Positions 47,339 through 60,064 of a stretch of DNA of 64,000 bases are shown one piece after another. This DNA comes from Annona cherimola (lineage: Eukaryota; Streptophyta; Magnoliopsida; Magnoliales; Annonaceae). The number at the start of each line of letters is the position of its first letter. Positions within the stretch are counted from its first letter, which is position 1. Under the pieces are notes generated by a model that was not told where the DNA came from, did no database searches, and saw only the letters and a list, made by a program, of their open reading frames with translations. The stretch spans positions 52,872,012 to 52,936,011 of the forward strand of contig CM059971.1 of the NCBI GenBank assembly GCA_030490835.1, in the 5' to 3' direction. The position numbers and the translations under genes are program-made.

Positions 47339-49528
47339 CAGTTTTCTGATTTATAGAAGAATAATATTCTTCCTTTGGAAGAGATGATGGGGTTAACTAG
47401 ACTAACTTCGCAATCAGCGGCCAGGATCGAATGGAGACCGTTGGTCGAGTAAGCTCCGAATCAATTTCCTTTTTCTGTTTGCGGTCAGACTGCGACATTT
47501 GCGCCGTGTCCCCTGCTTTTCTCCTTCTTCCTCTGGCCCTTGTGGGGACTACCTTTGCAGTTAAAAGCCATCGGTCCACCCACCAACAACTAAAGTACCA
47601 AACCATTTCATTGATGGGCCACCCCAGGAACTGGGTCTCACCACACGCTTTTTCTACCTAGTTTTTTTTTTTTTTTTTTGAAGCAAATTTTCTTTTTCAC
47701 CCCATGGGAATTTTGGAACATTTGCAAAACATACCTTATAACTTTTTTTTGGTGAGACCTTGTAACTCTATGGGCTTTGCTACTAGGAAACCATATCAAA
47801 TCTATACCCTTTAAGTTTTTCATTTTTTTTAGTTTTTTTTTTTATCCAAGTCATGCATCATATTCTAAACCTTTAAATATTTTTATGATATGAAAAACCA
47901 TTTTAATTAAATTCATATATAATCCACGATAAGTATCAATGCATGAGATTTTTTATAAAAATATTCTTTAATATTATAGATTATAAAAGCATTCAATGAG
48001 ATTCATTTTTTCATGTTTATGATAAATAAAATTTTAAAAATACAATGCATAGCTTGAATTTATAAAATAAAAACAAAAAAAATGAAAAACGTAGGAGATT
48101 ACAAGTAGCACCTTGTTTAATTAGCAACAAAGCCTGTAACTTTGCATGAACTCGCGTAATAAAACCCTCTAAATCCCCAAATGTTCCAAAATAGATTAAT
48201 GGTAATGATTTTAAATGTAATTTTAAAATCTTATCTGCAAATTAAAATGGTCCTCTCAGTTTCTATATTTGCATTTAGATTGTCTGTCTAAGTGGTGAAA
48301 ATGTATTGGTTATAGCGAAGGTACAAGTTGGTACAAATGGAAGAAGGGATTTTAATTAGGTTCATCACCCTCCAACCAACTGCTGTTGTAGCAGCTGCAA
48401 ATGCCATTTGCCAACCGAAACCAACTCATCTCAAGTTTCGTTGCGGCCCCTCCACAACCAAAAAAAACCACCCATCATTTTGTTTCACCAATCCAACCTG
48501 TGGGCCACCGACCAAATATTTTGGCATGGCATCTGCACATGCATGCAATGCAAGAATCACACAACACAAGTAGCACTTTTTTGAGGAACTTGCAACACAC
48601 TCAAGGGCCAAGGGCAAGCGCAAAGGGTTAGAGGAGAGAGAGAGAGAGAGTTCCGGTCATTTAAGCCTTTGGCAGAAAAATCATGCCGGTCTTCTGTTGC
48701 TTCTTCCGAAAGCCAAGCCATACATGCTCAATCATATGCACCAATTACGTGAACAAACAATAATATTATTTATTTGGCTGTCCAATTCAATTCGTGATAT
48801 CAAAGAAAACGTATCAATTAATATCCCAGTAATTGCAAAGGCGTTAACCAATTTCATATTTTGGTGGGAGTCTTACTTGGGCAAGACAACTATATATTGT
48901 AGGTACCACTGAAATGTTTGCCTATACATAATGGTTGGAAGGACCCACGAGGATTTTGCAAGGCTTTCTCCATCGAGTATGCATGGTAGGCCCAGTATAC
49001 AATGCATTGTTGGAGTTTGTTATGCTTGGTCATTTGCATCAAGAAGACAATAAAGCATAAGCAACTACAAATTGGTCATTAGAGGAGTATCATGCAAGGA
49101 TGCCTTTGGGGTTGTTTCTGTTAGATGGGGTTTTGATCAATTTGGCTTATTTCTATTTGAAGACCTTCAAATCCAACCTGAAATCAACATCTATTACTTT
49201 AGGTGTGTTCATTGTTGGACTCTGCGTTCTGCTTAAGAAATACTGATTAATTATGAATTACTTTCGTATATTTATGGGCTACCTGAATTTATCTCCTGGT
49301 TTGTTATGAATTTGTAATTTTTATCCAGTATACTACAGACTTTACGGCATTAATATTCTCATTTATGAGCTACGTTTGAATTAAAAGCACTCAATACAAC
49401 AAAAGTTGCTGCATACATGTGGTCACATTTTTTCAGCTTGCCTTGTGTTTGCTTGCATGTGACATCAAATTAATGCAGCCAAAGTAAATATTATTGAAGC
49501 CAAAAGAGTATTCTTATTTGCAGTCAGA
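47256..49528. other. Intergenic DNA with simple repeats, no gene
   Basis: A poly-A run lies at 47306-47334, a poly-T at 47663-47681 and a (GA)n run at 48631-48650. ORFs at 47397-47661 and 48328-48631 overlap on both strands and show no domain. Nothing supported as a gene. Confidence 0.45.
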
Positions 49529-49540
49529 TATATATATATA

Positions 49541-49910
49541 TGGAAATAATCCAGTGCATGCGACTGCACGGTGCAGTCCATGCACTGTGGGCCCCACTTG
49601 ATCATAAATAGAAAATCCACCCCACCCATTGTATATAGGATTGTTCATTTTATTAGCATACCAATTTTCATCCAAATCCAACATGTGTGTAGTCCCCATA
49701 TTAAAATGGTGCAAAATCAACGTAATAAAATAGTTTAATGTAAATATCAAGTTTAAAGTGGTTTTTTCAATATCTAAACCGTTTAAAGTATGATTTATAT
49801 ATGGATAAATGAGTGTATAAAGTTTCATTACAATCTAATATGTGTGAGGTCCATTTTACAGCGGACTGCACTGTAATTACGGTGCAGTCTAACTGCACAG
49901 GATCGGATCT
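49541..49910. mobile_element. MITE A of a (TA)n-flanked trio
   Basis: TIRs read CCAGTGCATGCGACTGCACGG at the left and CCGTGCAGTTAGACTGCACC-like in reverse at the right. TATATATATA borders it on both sides (49529-49541 and 49911-49919). The interior 'CATACCAATTTTCATCCAAATC' is shared with units B and C. Confidence 0.7.
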
Positions 49911-49919
49911 TATATATAT

Positions 49920-50276
49920 GAGAGCTGACGCTGCACCGGAACAGCAGTACAGTAGCCCAAAAATGGGCTCTACATGATCATGAAATCATGATCTACTCCA
50001 CCTATTGTATTTAGAATAATGTATTCTATTACCATACCAATTTTCATCCAAATCAGATACTTTAAAGTTGTTATTTATATCAAACTATTTTATTACGTTG
50101 GATTTATACCATTTTCAGATGGGGGCCATATACATATCTGATTGGGATGAAAATTGGTATGGTAATAGAATACATTATTCTAAATACAATGGGTGGAGTA
50201 GATCATGATTTCGTGATCATGTGAGGCCCATTTCAGCGATGCTGCACCAAAAATTCCAGTGCAGCATGCTGCACTA
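49920..50276. mobile_element. MITE B of the trio, fold-back rearranged
   Basis: The left half (ATCATGATCTACTCCACC...ATTCTATTACCATACC) is an almost exact inverted copy of its right half (...GGTATGGTAATAGAAT...GGTGGAGTAGATCATGAT), around a spacer (TTTAAAGTTGTTATTTATATC) shared with unit C. It therefore looks like a derivative with one end duplicated in inverse. (TA)n follows at 50277-50291. Confidence 0.7.
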
Positions 50277-50291
50277 GAATATATATATATA

Positions 50292-50640
50292 GCTGTTTCG
50301 GTGCAATGCAACTGCACCGTAACAACGGTACATTTGATCAAAAGTGGGCCCTACACATATTAGAATGTAATGAAACATTATACAATCATTTATCTATATA
50401 TAAATTTTATAGCAAATGGTTTACATGTTGAAAAAACTGCTTTAAAGTTGTTATTTATATCAAACTATTTTATTATGTTGAATTTGTACCATTTTCAGAT
50501 GGGGCCCATATACATATCTGATTGGTTTGAAAATTAGTATAGTAATAGAATATATTATTCTAAATACAATGGGTGGAGTAGATTATGATTTGATGATCAT
50601 GTGAGGTCCATTTCAGCGTCGCTGCACCTGAATATTTCTG
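50292..50640. mobile_element. MITE C of the trio
   Basis: The left end GGTGCAATGCAACTGCACCG resembles unit A; the right half (CAATGGGTGGAGTAGATTATG, CATTTCAGCGTCGCTGCACC) matches unit B. It is flanked by TATATATATA at both sides. Confidence 0.7.
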
Positions 50641-50689
50641 ATATATATATTTTTGAGGGTAGGCCCAGTAGTTGTCTTGCCGCCTTACT

Positions 50690-52471
50690 CTAAACAATAG
50701 AAGGCAGAACTGGCAATTCACCTAGATCTACAAACAACAAAATTCCTACACATAAAGTCATGTATACATCTTGGGGGGTTTTCCCACCATATTCTAGTTT
50801 CTCCCCTATACCAAAAAGCCAGTTTTACAATAGCGTTGGCTGTTTAATTTCCTGTTCTTAAAACATGGCTGAACATGGTTTGTTCACAATAGGCTGATGT
50901 ATAGAGAAATTTTCCAATAATATGTTTCAGCCTCGACTGAGTCTCCCCCATGCCATTGAGCAAGTTGATCGGGACTAAAGAGTTTGATTCAAAGATAGCT
51001 CTGCGGACACCCACATCAATGCACCACCTCATTCCCTTTAGCAATGCAATAGCTTCCATCTCAAGCACATTCATGGTGCTGGGCCTAGTCTCACACTGGC
51101 CCCAATGAAATTCCCATTCTAGTCCCACATGATTGCTCCGAAGCCTTGGTAATTTCCTTTCGACTGATATCCCGCATCCAAATTCACTTTCATGACGCCG
51201 ATGGTGGAGTGTCTCTAATTGGCATAGCTGCCACAGAGGAAATGTTCTCCAGTTGTTAATATCATAGCTGAATGAAAATGATTGATATAGTCCACACACC
51301 ATTCCACGATTCCCATAGTAGAAAACTGTTCCCCTTCAGCTAGAAAGGTGTTTCTCTTATGCCAGATTTTCTAATAGATGGTGAGAAAAAGCATTACAGG
51401 GACAGGATTGTTACCCTTTGCAAGTCTTTCAAATATTCCCTATATCTCCGCAATGTTGCTGCATCTCAAGCTGCTGAAAAAATGATTTCTAAAGCATGCT
51501 GTAGTTATGGGATACTCCCAAAAAAGATGAAGTTTATTTTCCACCGTTTCATCCAATCTACACAAAGGACAATATGGATCCACCTGAATTCCTCATTTTA
51601 CTAAATTTTGTTTTGTAGGCAGTGAGTTGGTAAAAACTCTCCAGCCAAACAGCTAAACTTTCTTTGGCAATTTAGACTTCTAATTGCATTAAGGCTGTGG
51701 TATTGCTCGCCATCCCGTTCATTCTCTTGACTCTTCGATTCCCTTTGCTTCAGTGGTAGTTTGTAAGTAGATTTTACTCTAAAATTTCCATCTGATTCCA
51801 ATTCCCAGAAAAACTCACCCTCCTCTTCGAGTATTGGGAGAGGAACATTCTTTACTTGGTTCCATCCACCTATCCCAACAGTGATTATAATCTTTAGTCC
51901 TTTCCAGGACATTCTATTGGTTAATAAACTCTTCCACTCTTGCCAATTCGCTGATGTTTTTCAGGGAGTGGGCCTACCTTTGTCAACCTACCATTTTCCC
52001 AGCAATCATCAAGAATCTGATTGAAGCCCCGTTTCCAACCCTCCACTTGTATCCAGCTTACAGCAGTGCTCTGACTTTTATAAGACTTTGCCATACATAA
52101 GATGCTCCAGGTCTTGCCTTATAATCCCAGAAAGTAGATGTAGGAAAATACTTGGCTTTGAGGATAATAGAACAAAATGATTTTGGCTTCGTTATTAATC
52201 TCCATGCCCGTTTCATTACTAGAGCCAAATTGAAATTCATAAAATCTCTAAAACCCAGACCTCCCTCTTTCTTTAGCTTGCAAAGCTTGTTCCAACCAAT
52301 CTAACTGACTCTCCTTTTTCCATCCTTGTTGCCCCACCAAAAGTTGCTGATCATAGAATTAAGTTCAACACAGATTTTCCTTAGTAAAAGGAAAAGATTC
52401 ATAGTGTAACATGGGATCGCTTGGGCCACTGCTTTTATTAAGACCTCCTTTCCACTTGTTGAGAGTACTTT
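50690..52471 (-). pseudogene. LINE pol, C-terminal part: RT thumb, zf-RVT, RNase H
   Basis: On - from 52471: 'GKEVLIKAVAQAIPCYTMNLF', 'NSMISNFWWGNKDGKR', 'GWNKLCKLKKEGGLGFRD', 'FNLALVMKRAWRLITKP...ILKAKYFPTSTFWD' are the thumb/connection of plant L1-type RTs. 'SDGNFRVKSTYKLPLKQ' (near 51770) matches the zf-RVT region. 'LEMEAIALLKGMRWCIDVGVRRAIFESNSL..INLLNG' (51000-51080) is an RNase H domain, ending 'FSHVLRTGN' at 50844. Several frame breaks. The 3' tail (to about 50690) lacks a clear poly-A. Continuous with 57315-58563 before the 4.8-kb LTR insertion. Confidence 0.85.
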
Positions 52472-52845
52472 TGTGGCGCCCCAAACCGAGGTGCTTAGAA
52501 GCCTTACTCCGGGATTGTTTTTGATTGGTAAACGTGACTCAAGATTGTTGCCCTGATCACACGACATGATTTTTTTTATATACATATATCATTAATACAT
52601 GGAAAATTTTCATCATTCATCCAACATGAAATATATTTCACATATTACAATGATAATCACAACTTGTTCATAAAACATCATCATTGAAAAGATATTCCTT
52701 TCCATCTCAAAATTTTCATCATTATCTTTACATAAAAATTTACATATACAACATTTTTATCAAAAACTACATATCATTTTGCATGCTGCCTTCATCATCA
52801 TTTCCTGTCTATTGTTGAAAAAGCATGGGTGAGTAATAATACTCA

Positions 52846-53136
52846 AGGTGCGTTTGTTTGACACAAAAAAATGTCAACCAAAACTTTTCAATCCAAAAAT
52901 TTTCACTCTCCATAACTACTCTATTTTTTAATTATTTTTTCACATTTTCCTATACAAACTACCCTACTTTTCAATCATTTCTACACCACTACCCATACAA
53001 CTAACCTATCTATTTTAACTTTATTCTCTTTACTCCTCATCATTACTCCTATTATATCACATCATTTTCTATCAATTTGACAACTTCTACTTTAAAAACT
53101 TTTCATCAAAAGTTTTACTCCTAACCAAACACACCC
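52846..53136. mobile_element. Tourist-like MITE, copy 7, inside the solo LTR
   Basis: AGGTGCGTTTGTTTGAC...AACCAAACACACCC with a 3-bp TSD TCA (52843-52845 and 53137-53139). The empty site is visible in the reverse complement of the related LTR near 9250 (ACTGAGTATTATTACTC), so the insertion point is certain. Confidence 0.88.
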
Positions 53137-53286
53137 TCAGTAAGCAAGCCATACATAATTTTTCAATCATTTTCATGCATTTCAGAAAATGCAAATGCAA
53201 TGCATTCATAGCATTCATGACATTCATTTAGATGCGACGCTAGCTAGGCGCCCATCCCATATATACTCCCATCTCAGGAAGGTCGC

Positions 53287-55293
53287 TGTGGAACCCTGAC
53301 CGTATACGCGTTGTTTCGACTGTATACGCGTCATTTCGACATTTGTAATTTTGTAATTATTTTATGAATAAATGAAAATTCATGAATTATATTGATGGAT
53401 ATGTGTATTGGAGATTGAAATAATGCAATTAGGAATTTAACCCCGTGAATAGTGCACGTGAATAGTAACCAAGGACTAAGACCCGTGATTAAGAGTTAAT
53501 CACTTGGATTAACTTAATCAGACAAAATAGAGATTTAATCACTACAAGACAAAATAGCAATTCTTTTGGATATTTTAATCCAAGTTTGGATTTTTGTGGA
53601 AAAATAGAAAAAAATTCATAAATTGCAATCCGGGCGTCGGAATTTGGTGAAATTTTTTATGGATGGTTAAAAATTCATGATGGACATGATGAATGGATCA
53701 AGATGTGATGAAAATCACAAATCAAAGGTCAAGATGAAACGTCAAATGAAAAATCAAAAAGTAGCATTACTTTAATTAAATACTACTTTTGACTTTTTAT
53801 AAAAAGTAAATAATAAAAAATAAAAAAATTAAATGAAGTGCAGCAAGGGCAGGGGCGTGAGCAGGGGCATTAAATGGCTACTTGACTTTAATCAATGATC
53901 CAAATTCATCCAAATCACAAATCAAGGGTTTAGATTTAATTAGCTTAAAATTAATTAAATAAAAAATAATAAAAATAGGAAAAAGATAGGGCTGCATAGG
54001 GTGGGCTGGAGCAGGCCTAGGGTGGCTGCTCTTGGCTCAAGGCATTTTTCAAAATTAGAAAAAAATACATTTTTATAATTAAATACCTCAAGCTAGAGGG
54101 GGTAAATTCCAAATTTATGAAAAATGGACCCCTATAAATAGAGGAGCAGGCCATGAACGAAATTCACAACCATCCTAGCTCAAAAATCACTTGAGCAACT
54201 TCATTTTCCATCCCCACACGTTTTAGCCTTAAGGAAAGAGGAGAATCGAAGGTTGGAGTGAGAAAAGGCGAGTTGAACAGCATGATTTTGGAGAAAATTT
54301 GGAAATTAATATTTGAATATAAGTATGAAATTTTGGAAGAATTTATGGACAAAAATATCTATGTAAAGAAATAATACCCAGATATTATAAAGCATACATG
54401 GGAAGCAGCTTAAATAGAGGAAATGAAATATCCTTTGTCCTTGAATAGGAAAAGGCAAAGAGAAGGTCGAAGACACCTCCTAAAAAGGTAAGCAAGTTAT
54501 ATGTTTTGCAAATTATTTCCAAAATGCTTGAAATTGTTTGCAAGTTGCTTTATGAAATTTATTTAAGGTTGGCCATACCTATAACTGCTTTACATGAACT
54601 GAAGTTCGTTTTGTGAAATTATTTATTAAATGCTTTTTATGAAATTGTTTATGATTTGCAAATATCATGCCGGCATGTGTATGAGAATGAGCATGTACAC
54701 GAGGAATAGGCCTTAGTCGAGGTAGTAAGCGGACCGGATGTCCCCCTCGCTATTGTCAAGTCGCTTAATAGGCCCAGGCCGGTGGCGACCTCCCTGAAAT
54801 GGGAGCATGTATGGGATGGGCGCCTAGCTAGCGTTGCATCCAAAGGAATGTCATGAATGCTATGTATGCATTGCATTTGCATTTTATGAAATGCATGAAA
54901 ATGATTGAAAAATTATGTATAGCTTGCTTACTGAGTATTATTACTCACCCATGATTTTTCAACAACAGACAGGAAATGATGATGAAGGCAACATGCCAAG
55001 TGTTATGTAGTTTTTGATATAAATGATGTTTATGTAAACTTTATGTAAAGACAACGATGATAATTTTGAGATGAAAAGGGAATATTTTTATTCCAATGAA
55101 AATGTTTATGGAATAGTTTTTTATCATAACTGTGTTATGTATTGGATGAATGATGAGAATTATTCCATGTATTGATGAACAAAAAAAAAAAAAAGATCCT
55201 GCCGTGTGATCAGGGCAACAATCCTGAGTCACGTTTACCAATCAAAACGATCCCGGAGTAAGGCTTCTAGGCACCTCGGTTCGGGGCACCATA
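53287..55293 (+). mobile_element. Solo LTR (TGTG..CACA family) nested in another solo LTR
   Basis: TGTGGAACCC...GGGGCACCATA is flanked by an exact 5-bp TSD GTCGC (53282-53286 and 55294-55298). The last bases read ATA where CACA is expected, a point change. It lies in opposite orientation to its host LTR. Inside, the conserved block is at 54715-54815 (CGGACCGGATGTCCCCCTC). 2007 bp, non-coding. Confidence 0.88.
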
Positions 55294-57314
55294 GTCGCCG
55301 CCGGCCTGGGCTTATATAAGCGACTTGACAATAGCGAGGGGGACATCCAGTCCGCTTACTACCTCAACTATGGCTTATTCCTCGTGGATATGCTTATTTA
55401 CATACACATGCCGACATGATATTTGTAAATAATAAATAATTTCATAAAAAGCTTTTAATAAAAAATTTAACAAACGTACTTCAATTCATGTAAAGCAGTT
55501 ATAGGTATGGCCAACCTTAAATAAATTTCATAAAGCAATTTACAAACAATTTCAAGCATCTTGGAAATAATTTGCAAAACATATAACTTGCTTACCTCCT
55601 CAGTCGGTGTCCTCGACTTTTTCTTTTTCTTTTCCTATTCAAGGAAAAAGGATATTTCATTTCTTCTATTCAAGCTGCTTCCCATGCATGCTTTATAATA
55701 TTCGGGCATTATTTCTTTATAGGATTTTTCTATCCATAGGTTCTTCAAAAATTCCATCTTTATATTTAAATATTAATCTCAAATTTTCTCCAAAATCACG
55801 CTATTTACTGTTCATGGTTACTATAGCAAATTACTGTAGCAAATTACTGTTCATCCGAGGTTATTGTTCACAGCGTGTTGGTTACTGTTCATGGGTACCG
55901 AAAATTGACATTTTTTCCAAAAATAAAAAATACGATGACATAGTTTATGCTTAGTATATCATGGAAAAATTTATACATTTTGAATTTATCATCATTAACT
56001 TGGCTAAATAAATCATTTTCTCCATATATTAAAAATCAACATAAATTCACTTAAGCATAATGCTTAATTTCAAAAATTATGAAATTAATATATCATCATT
56101 ACAATATCATATTGATCATAATAATACATCCCAAATCATCATTTAACATTTTTGGAGCATTATTTACACATATCATATGCTATCTTCCCGAATGCTCTAT
56201 CTTTGCTTCAAATTTTTGATGTTTTGGCATAATTCCGATTAAGCATTATAACTTTACTTATTTTCTCATGCTTAAGAATTATCTAAGCATGGTTTTACCC
56301 TACTTAACATCCAAAAAAAATTTGGATAGAATTTACTTACTAGAAGTGGAGATATCCTTATTTTCCTCACACTTTCTCTTTCTAACTTTCTCCTTTTCTT
56401 CCTTGGACGTGTGTGGGGTTTGGGAGCTGAGATTTGCTCAAGTGGAGCTGGGTGAATGTGTCTTTGGATGTCCACCCCTGCCCCCTATTTATACTTTTTG
56501 ATTTTTCATCAAATTGGAATTTACCCTCCCTTGCTTGAGGTATTAAATTGCAAATGTATTTGTTTATAATTTTAAAAATGTGAATTGAGCCAAGATCAGC
56601 CCACCCTAGCCTACTCATGCCCCCCTATGCAGTCCTATTTTCTTTTATTTTTTATTTATTAAAATTATTTATTTTAAGCTAATTAAATCCTAGCCGTTGA
56701 TTTATGATGATGATGATCATGGACCATTAATTTTTGGTCAATGCTCAACCACCCCCCTGACACACCCCTGCCATAGCTGTTTTTTCATTTAATTTTTTTA
56801 TTTTTTAATTATTTATATTTAATAAAAGTCAAATGGATTTTAATGAAAAAGATAAGTTACTTTTTGATCTCCATTTGACGTCTCATCTTGACCATTGATT
56901 TTTGATTTTCATCACATCTTAACCTATTCATCATGTTCATCATGAATTTTTAACCATCCATAAAAAATTTCATCTAAATCCGACGTCCGGATTGCAAATT
57001 ATGAATTTTTCTTTAATTTTCCACAAAAATCCAAAATTGGATTAAAATATAAAAAAGAATTGCTATTTCCTCCTATAGTGATTAAATATCCTTTTTGTCT
57101 TTTTGTGATTAAGTTAATCCAAGTGATTAACTCTTAATCGCGTGTCTTAATCCCCGGTTACTATTCACGTGAGTTAAATTGTATTATTTTAATCTCCAAT
57201 ACACATATCCACAAATATAATCCATGAATTTTCATTTATCATAAAAATGATTACAAAGAATCTAGGGTTTACAATCCCGAAATGACACGTATATAGTCTG
57301 GGTTTCACAACTTT

Positions 57315-58563
57315 CTATTTCTATCATTGAATTTTCTTTCAGGTTTTCTCTTTAATACTTTGAAGAATCCATAATTTGTTTATGCCAAACCGCATTGGTA
57401 ATCTTAGATATGCTAAAAGTTGTTTATAATTAGCCCCCATACCTAAGATCACACCTCTTGTTTCTTGGATTGTATTGTTGTTGAAGAAAAAGGATGTTTT
57501 CCCCATATTAACTCTCGGTCTTGACACCTTTTTATATTGCTGTAGAATTTGTTTTAGCTGGTCTAAATTATCTTTCATTGCTTTCAAGAAAAGAAGGACG
57601 TCATCTGCAAAAAATAAGTGTTTTAGTCTTGGGCCCCCTACATAATTTGAGCTATTGGATCCTTCCATAGTCATGGCTATTTTGGATTAGGGAGGATAGG
57701 CCTTCAGCGCATGACAGAAGTAGATAGGAGGACAAAGGATCCCATTGTCGTGGGCTCCTCGTCGGCTTTATAAATCCAGTTAATGCTCCATTGATAGGGC
57801 TCTATATGTGACTGTTGTAATGCATCCCCTTATCCATCTAATCCATTTCTCATTGAAACCTATTCTTCCCATCACCATAAATAGGTATTGCCATTCCACT
57901 TGGTCATACTCCTTAGCCATGTCGAGTTTCAATGCCATATCCTCTGTCTTTCCTTGTTTCCTTCCCCTCAGCACATGAATAGCTTCATACGTTAGGATTG
58001 CATTATCAGAGATTAGTCTCTTTGGAATGAATGCACTTTGTTCCTTCGAGATTAGACCATGTTAGCATAACTCGAGCCGATTAGCGAGCACTTTGGAGAC
58101 AATCTTGTATAAGACATTACAGAGGCCGATTGCACAGTACTCTGATATCATTGATGCTCCCTTTCGCTTTGGGATCAGAATAATGGTAGTATTGTTCATT
58201 TCCCTGAAATTGTTTATTTGTTCCATATTGTTGTTATCCTCTAATACCCCTTTGCAGGCCGAATATATATGCCATCTAGACCCGGAGCTTTCATGGAGTC
58301 CATGTCCTTCACCGCCTTCCACACTTCGTCCCTTGTTAAAATTCTAGTAAGGGCCTGTCTTTCTTCTTAACGGATACAACTCTTGATTATGCTAACCACT
58401 CCATATTGGTTCCATCAGATTTTGTGGTGAAGACATTTGTGAAATACTGCTCTACTACCCTCATCTTTTCCTCTTGTTTAAAGACATTCGTCCCATTTCC
58501 ATCCACCAGACGCTCAATGAAATTTCTCCTTTGTCTCTTAAAAGCTACCCTGTGAAAAAAGGA
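57315..58563 (-). pseudogene. LINE pol, N-terminal part of reverse transcriptase
   Basis: On - : 'MNNTTIILIPKRKGASMISEYCAIGLCNVLYKIVSKVLANRL' (58120-58220), 'GKTEDMALKLDMAKEYDQVEWQYLFMVMGRIGFNEKWIRWI' (57780-57970), and the catalytic box 'LKHLFFADDVLLFLKAM' (about 57610) with FADD intact. These are plant L1-clade LINE RT motifs in order. Frame changes and stops separate the pieces. Cut at the right by the LTR at 58564; the endonuclease domain lies beyond the window. Confidence 0.88.
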
Positions 58564-60064
58564 TGTGGCGCCCTAGCCCGAACGTCACAACATTAGCCTT
58601 ACTCTGGGACTGTTATTGATTGGTAAACGTGATCAGGATTGTTGCTCTATCATACGACGAGATTTATTAGATATTTATCCACTTAATCTTAACTCTTTAA
58701 GAGTTTATACTATTTAACACATTTCCATTTCCATCAAATGCCCTTTTAGGTCATTATAACAATTGAGAATACACATGTTATCTTATAAAATTCCTATTCG
58801 TTCATAATATGATCGTTCATACCTTAGCATTTGTCTAGAAAAAATTTTCGCCATCCATAGTCAAATAACATAACATTATTCTCATACAACATCGAGATAA
58901 TCATATAGTATCATCATATAACCATTCATTTATAAAGTCATATACGGGTGTTCATAAAAATTCATTAATCGTTGAAGCTCCACCTGTGCTCCTTGCTTAG
59001 TTCCTCATTTCACTTGTCTTTAGGATTTGGAAAATAAAATCATGAGTTGAAACTCAATAAGGAAGCCATAAGGTTTTCAGGCAATTCATTTTCATTTAAA
59101 ACATCTTGGAAAGCAATATTATACCCACTCGAGGGTATGAAACATGATTTCTTATACTCGTCAAGAGTATATTATAAACAATGCAATGCATTATTTTTAA
59201 ATATGACATCATAGGATAGTGGCTAGCTAGGCAACCATCCATCTCCAACATCTCTCCCAATCCAGGGAGGCGCCGCCGGTCTGAGGCCTATCTTATCGAC
59301 TTGGCTGCACCAAAGGGGGACAATTGATCCAGTTACACTTTTGAGGTGGACCTCATGCTTTGTGCACATGAATTCTTTCATAAACCTTATTTTTGACATG
59401 CTAGCATGATTTCCATTCATAACCTTTTAAAACATAATTTTTCATCAATATTTGAATAAAGCATAACATAAAATAATTATCATAAATTGAAATTGCATTT
59501 CAACACATATTGAACTAAAGGAATGACCATCCTTAAATAACTTGAAAATAATTTCATCAATCAATTGTAAAATAATTCAAACATTTAGAACATCATTAGT
59601 AATCATTCTATCATATTTTGATAAAACAAGAAACATTTAGAAAATTGCTTGCTTACCTTTTTTTCTTTAGCTTTCCGAGTCAATTTTCTCTTTGCCTTTG
59701 CCTATACACAAGAATGACATTGCATTCATAAAAATTTCATTTGTTTGCATACATTCAGTTTCCAACCCATAATCCATTTCACACACAACCAACTTGAATT
59801 TCAAGTCGGGTACACATACATAGCACTCACTTGTGCATCATACCATCCATTCCATATTGCATTTTAAACCTAGATGTAGGGTAAACACAAAACAACCATT
59901 CATTAATCATCATATGGGGGTTTATATCTCCCATTTATCATTTTCATCTATTTTTCATTTTTTCTACGTCGATGCTCATTTTAAGCACATAGTTGACGTC
60001 TTAGGTTTCATAAATTAATCTCAAAATTTGAGATGATCAATAATCATTAATATAGCAACATAAT

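Larger units (their letters stand above)
52472..57309 (-). mobile_element. Solo LTR (2.5 kb family) inserted in the LINE, itself split
   Basis: TGTGGCGCCCC...GGGTTTCACA is flanked by an exact TSD ACTTT (52467-52471 and 57310-57314). Removing it rejoins the LINE RT (…SIKEKPERKF… to …VLSTSGKEVLIK…). Subtracting the nested LTR (53287-55293) and MITE (52846-53136) leaves about 2.5 kb, equal to the element at 7122-9620, of which it is the reverse complement. No coding sequence. Confidence 0.88.

Noticed and set aside
48631..48650. GAGA-element regulatory site
   Set aside because: Simple (GA)n microsatellite with no adjacent supported gene.
52301..52585. 94-residue - strand ORF as a single protein
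   Set aside because: It is a chance fusion of solo-LTR sequence with the LINE RT across the 52472 junction.
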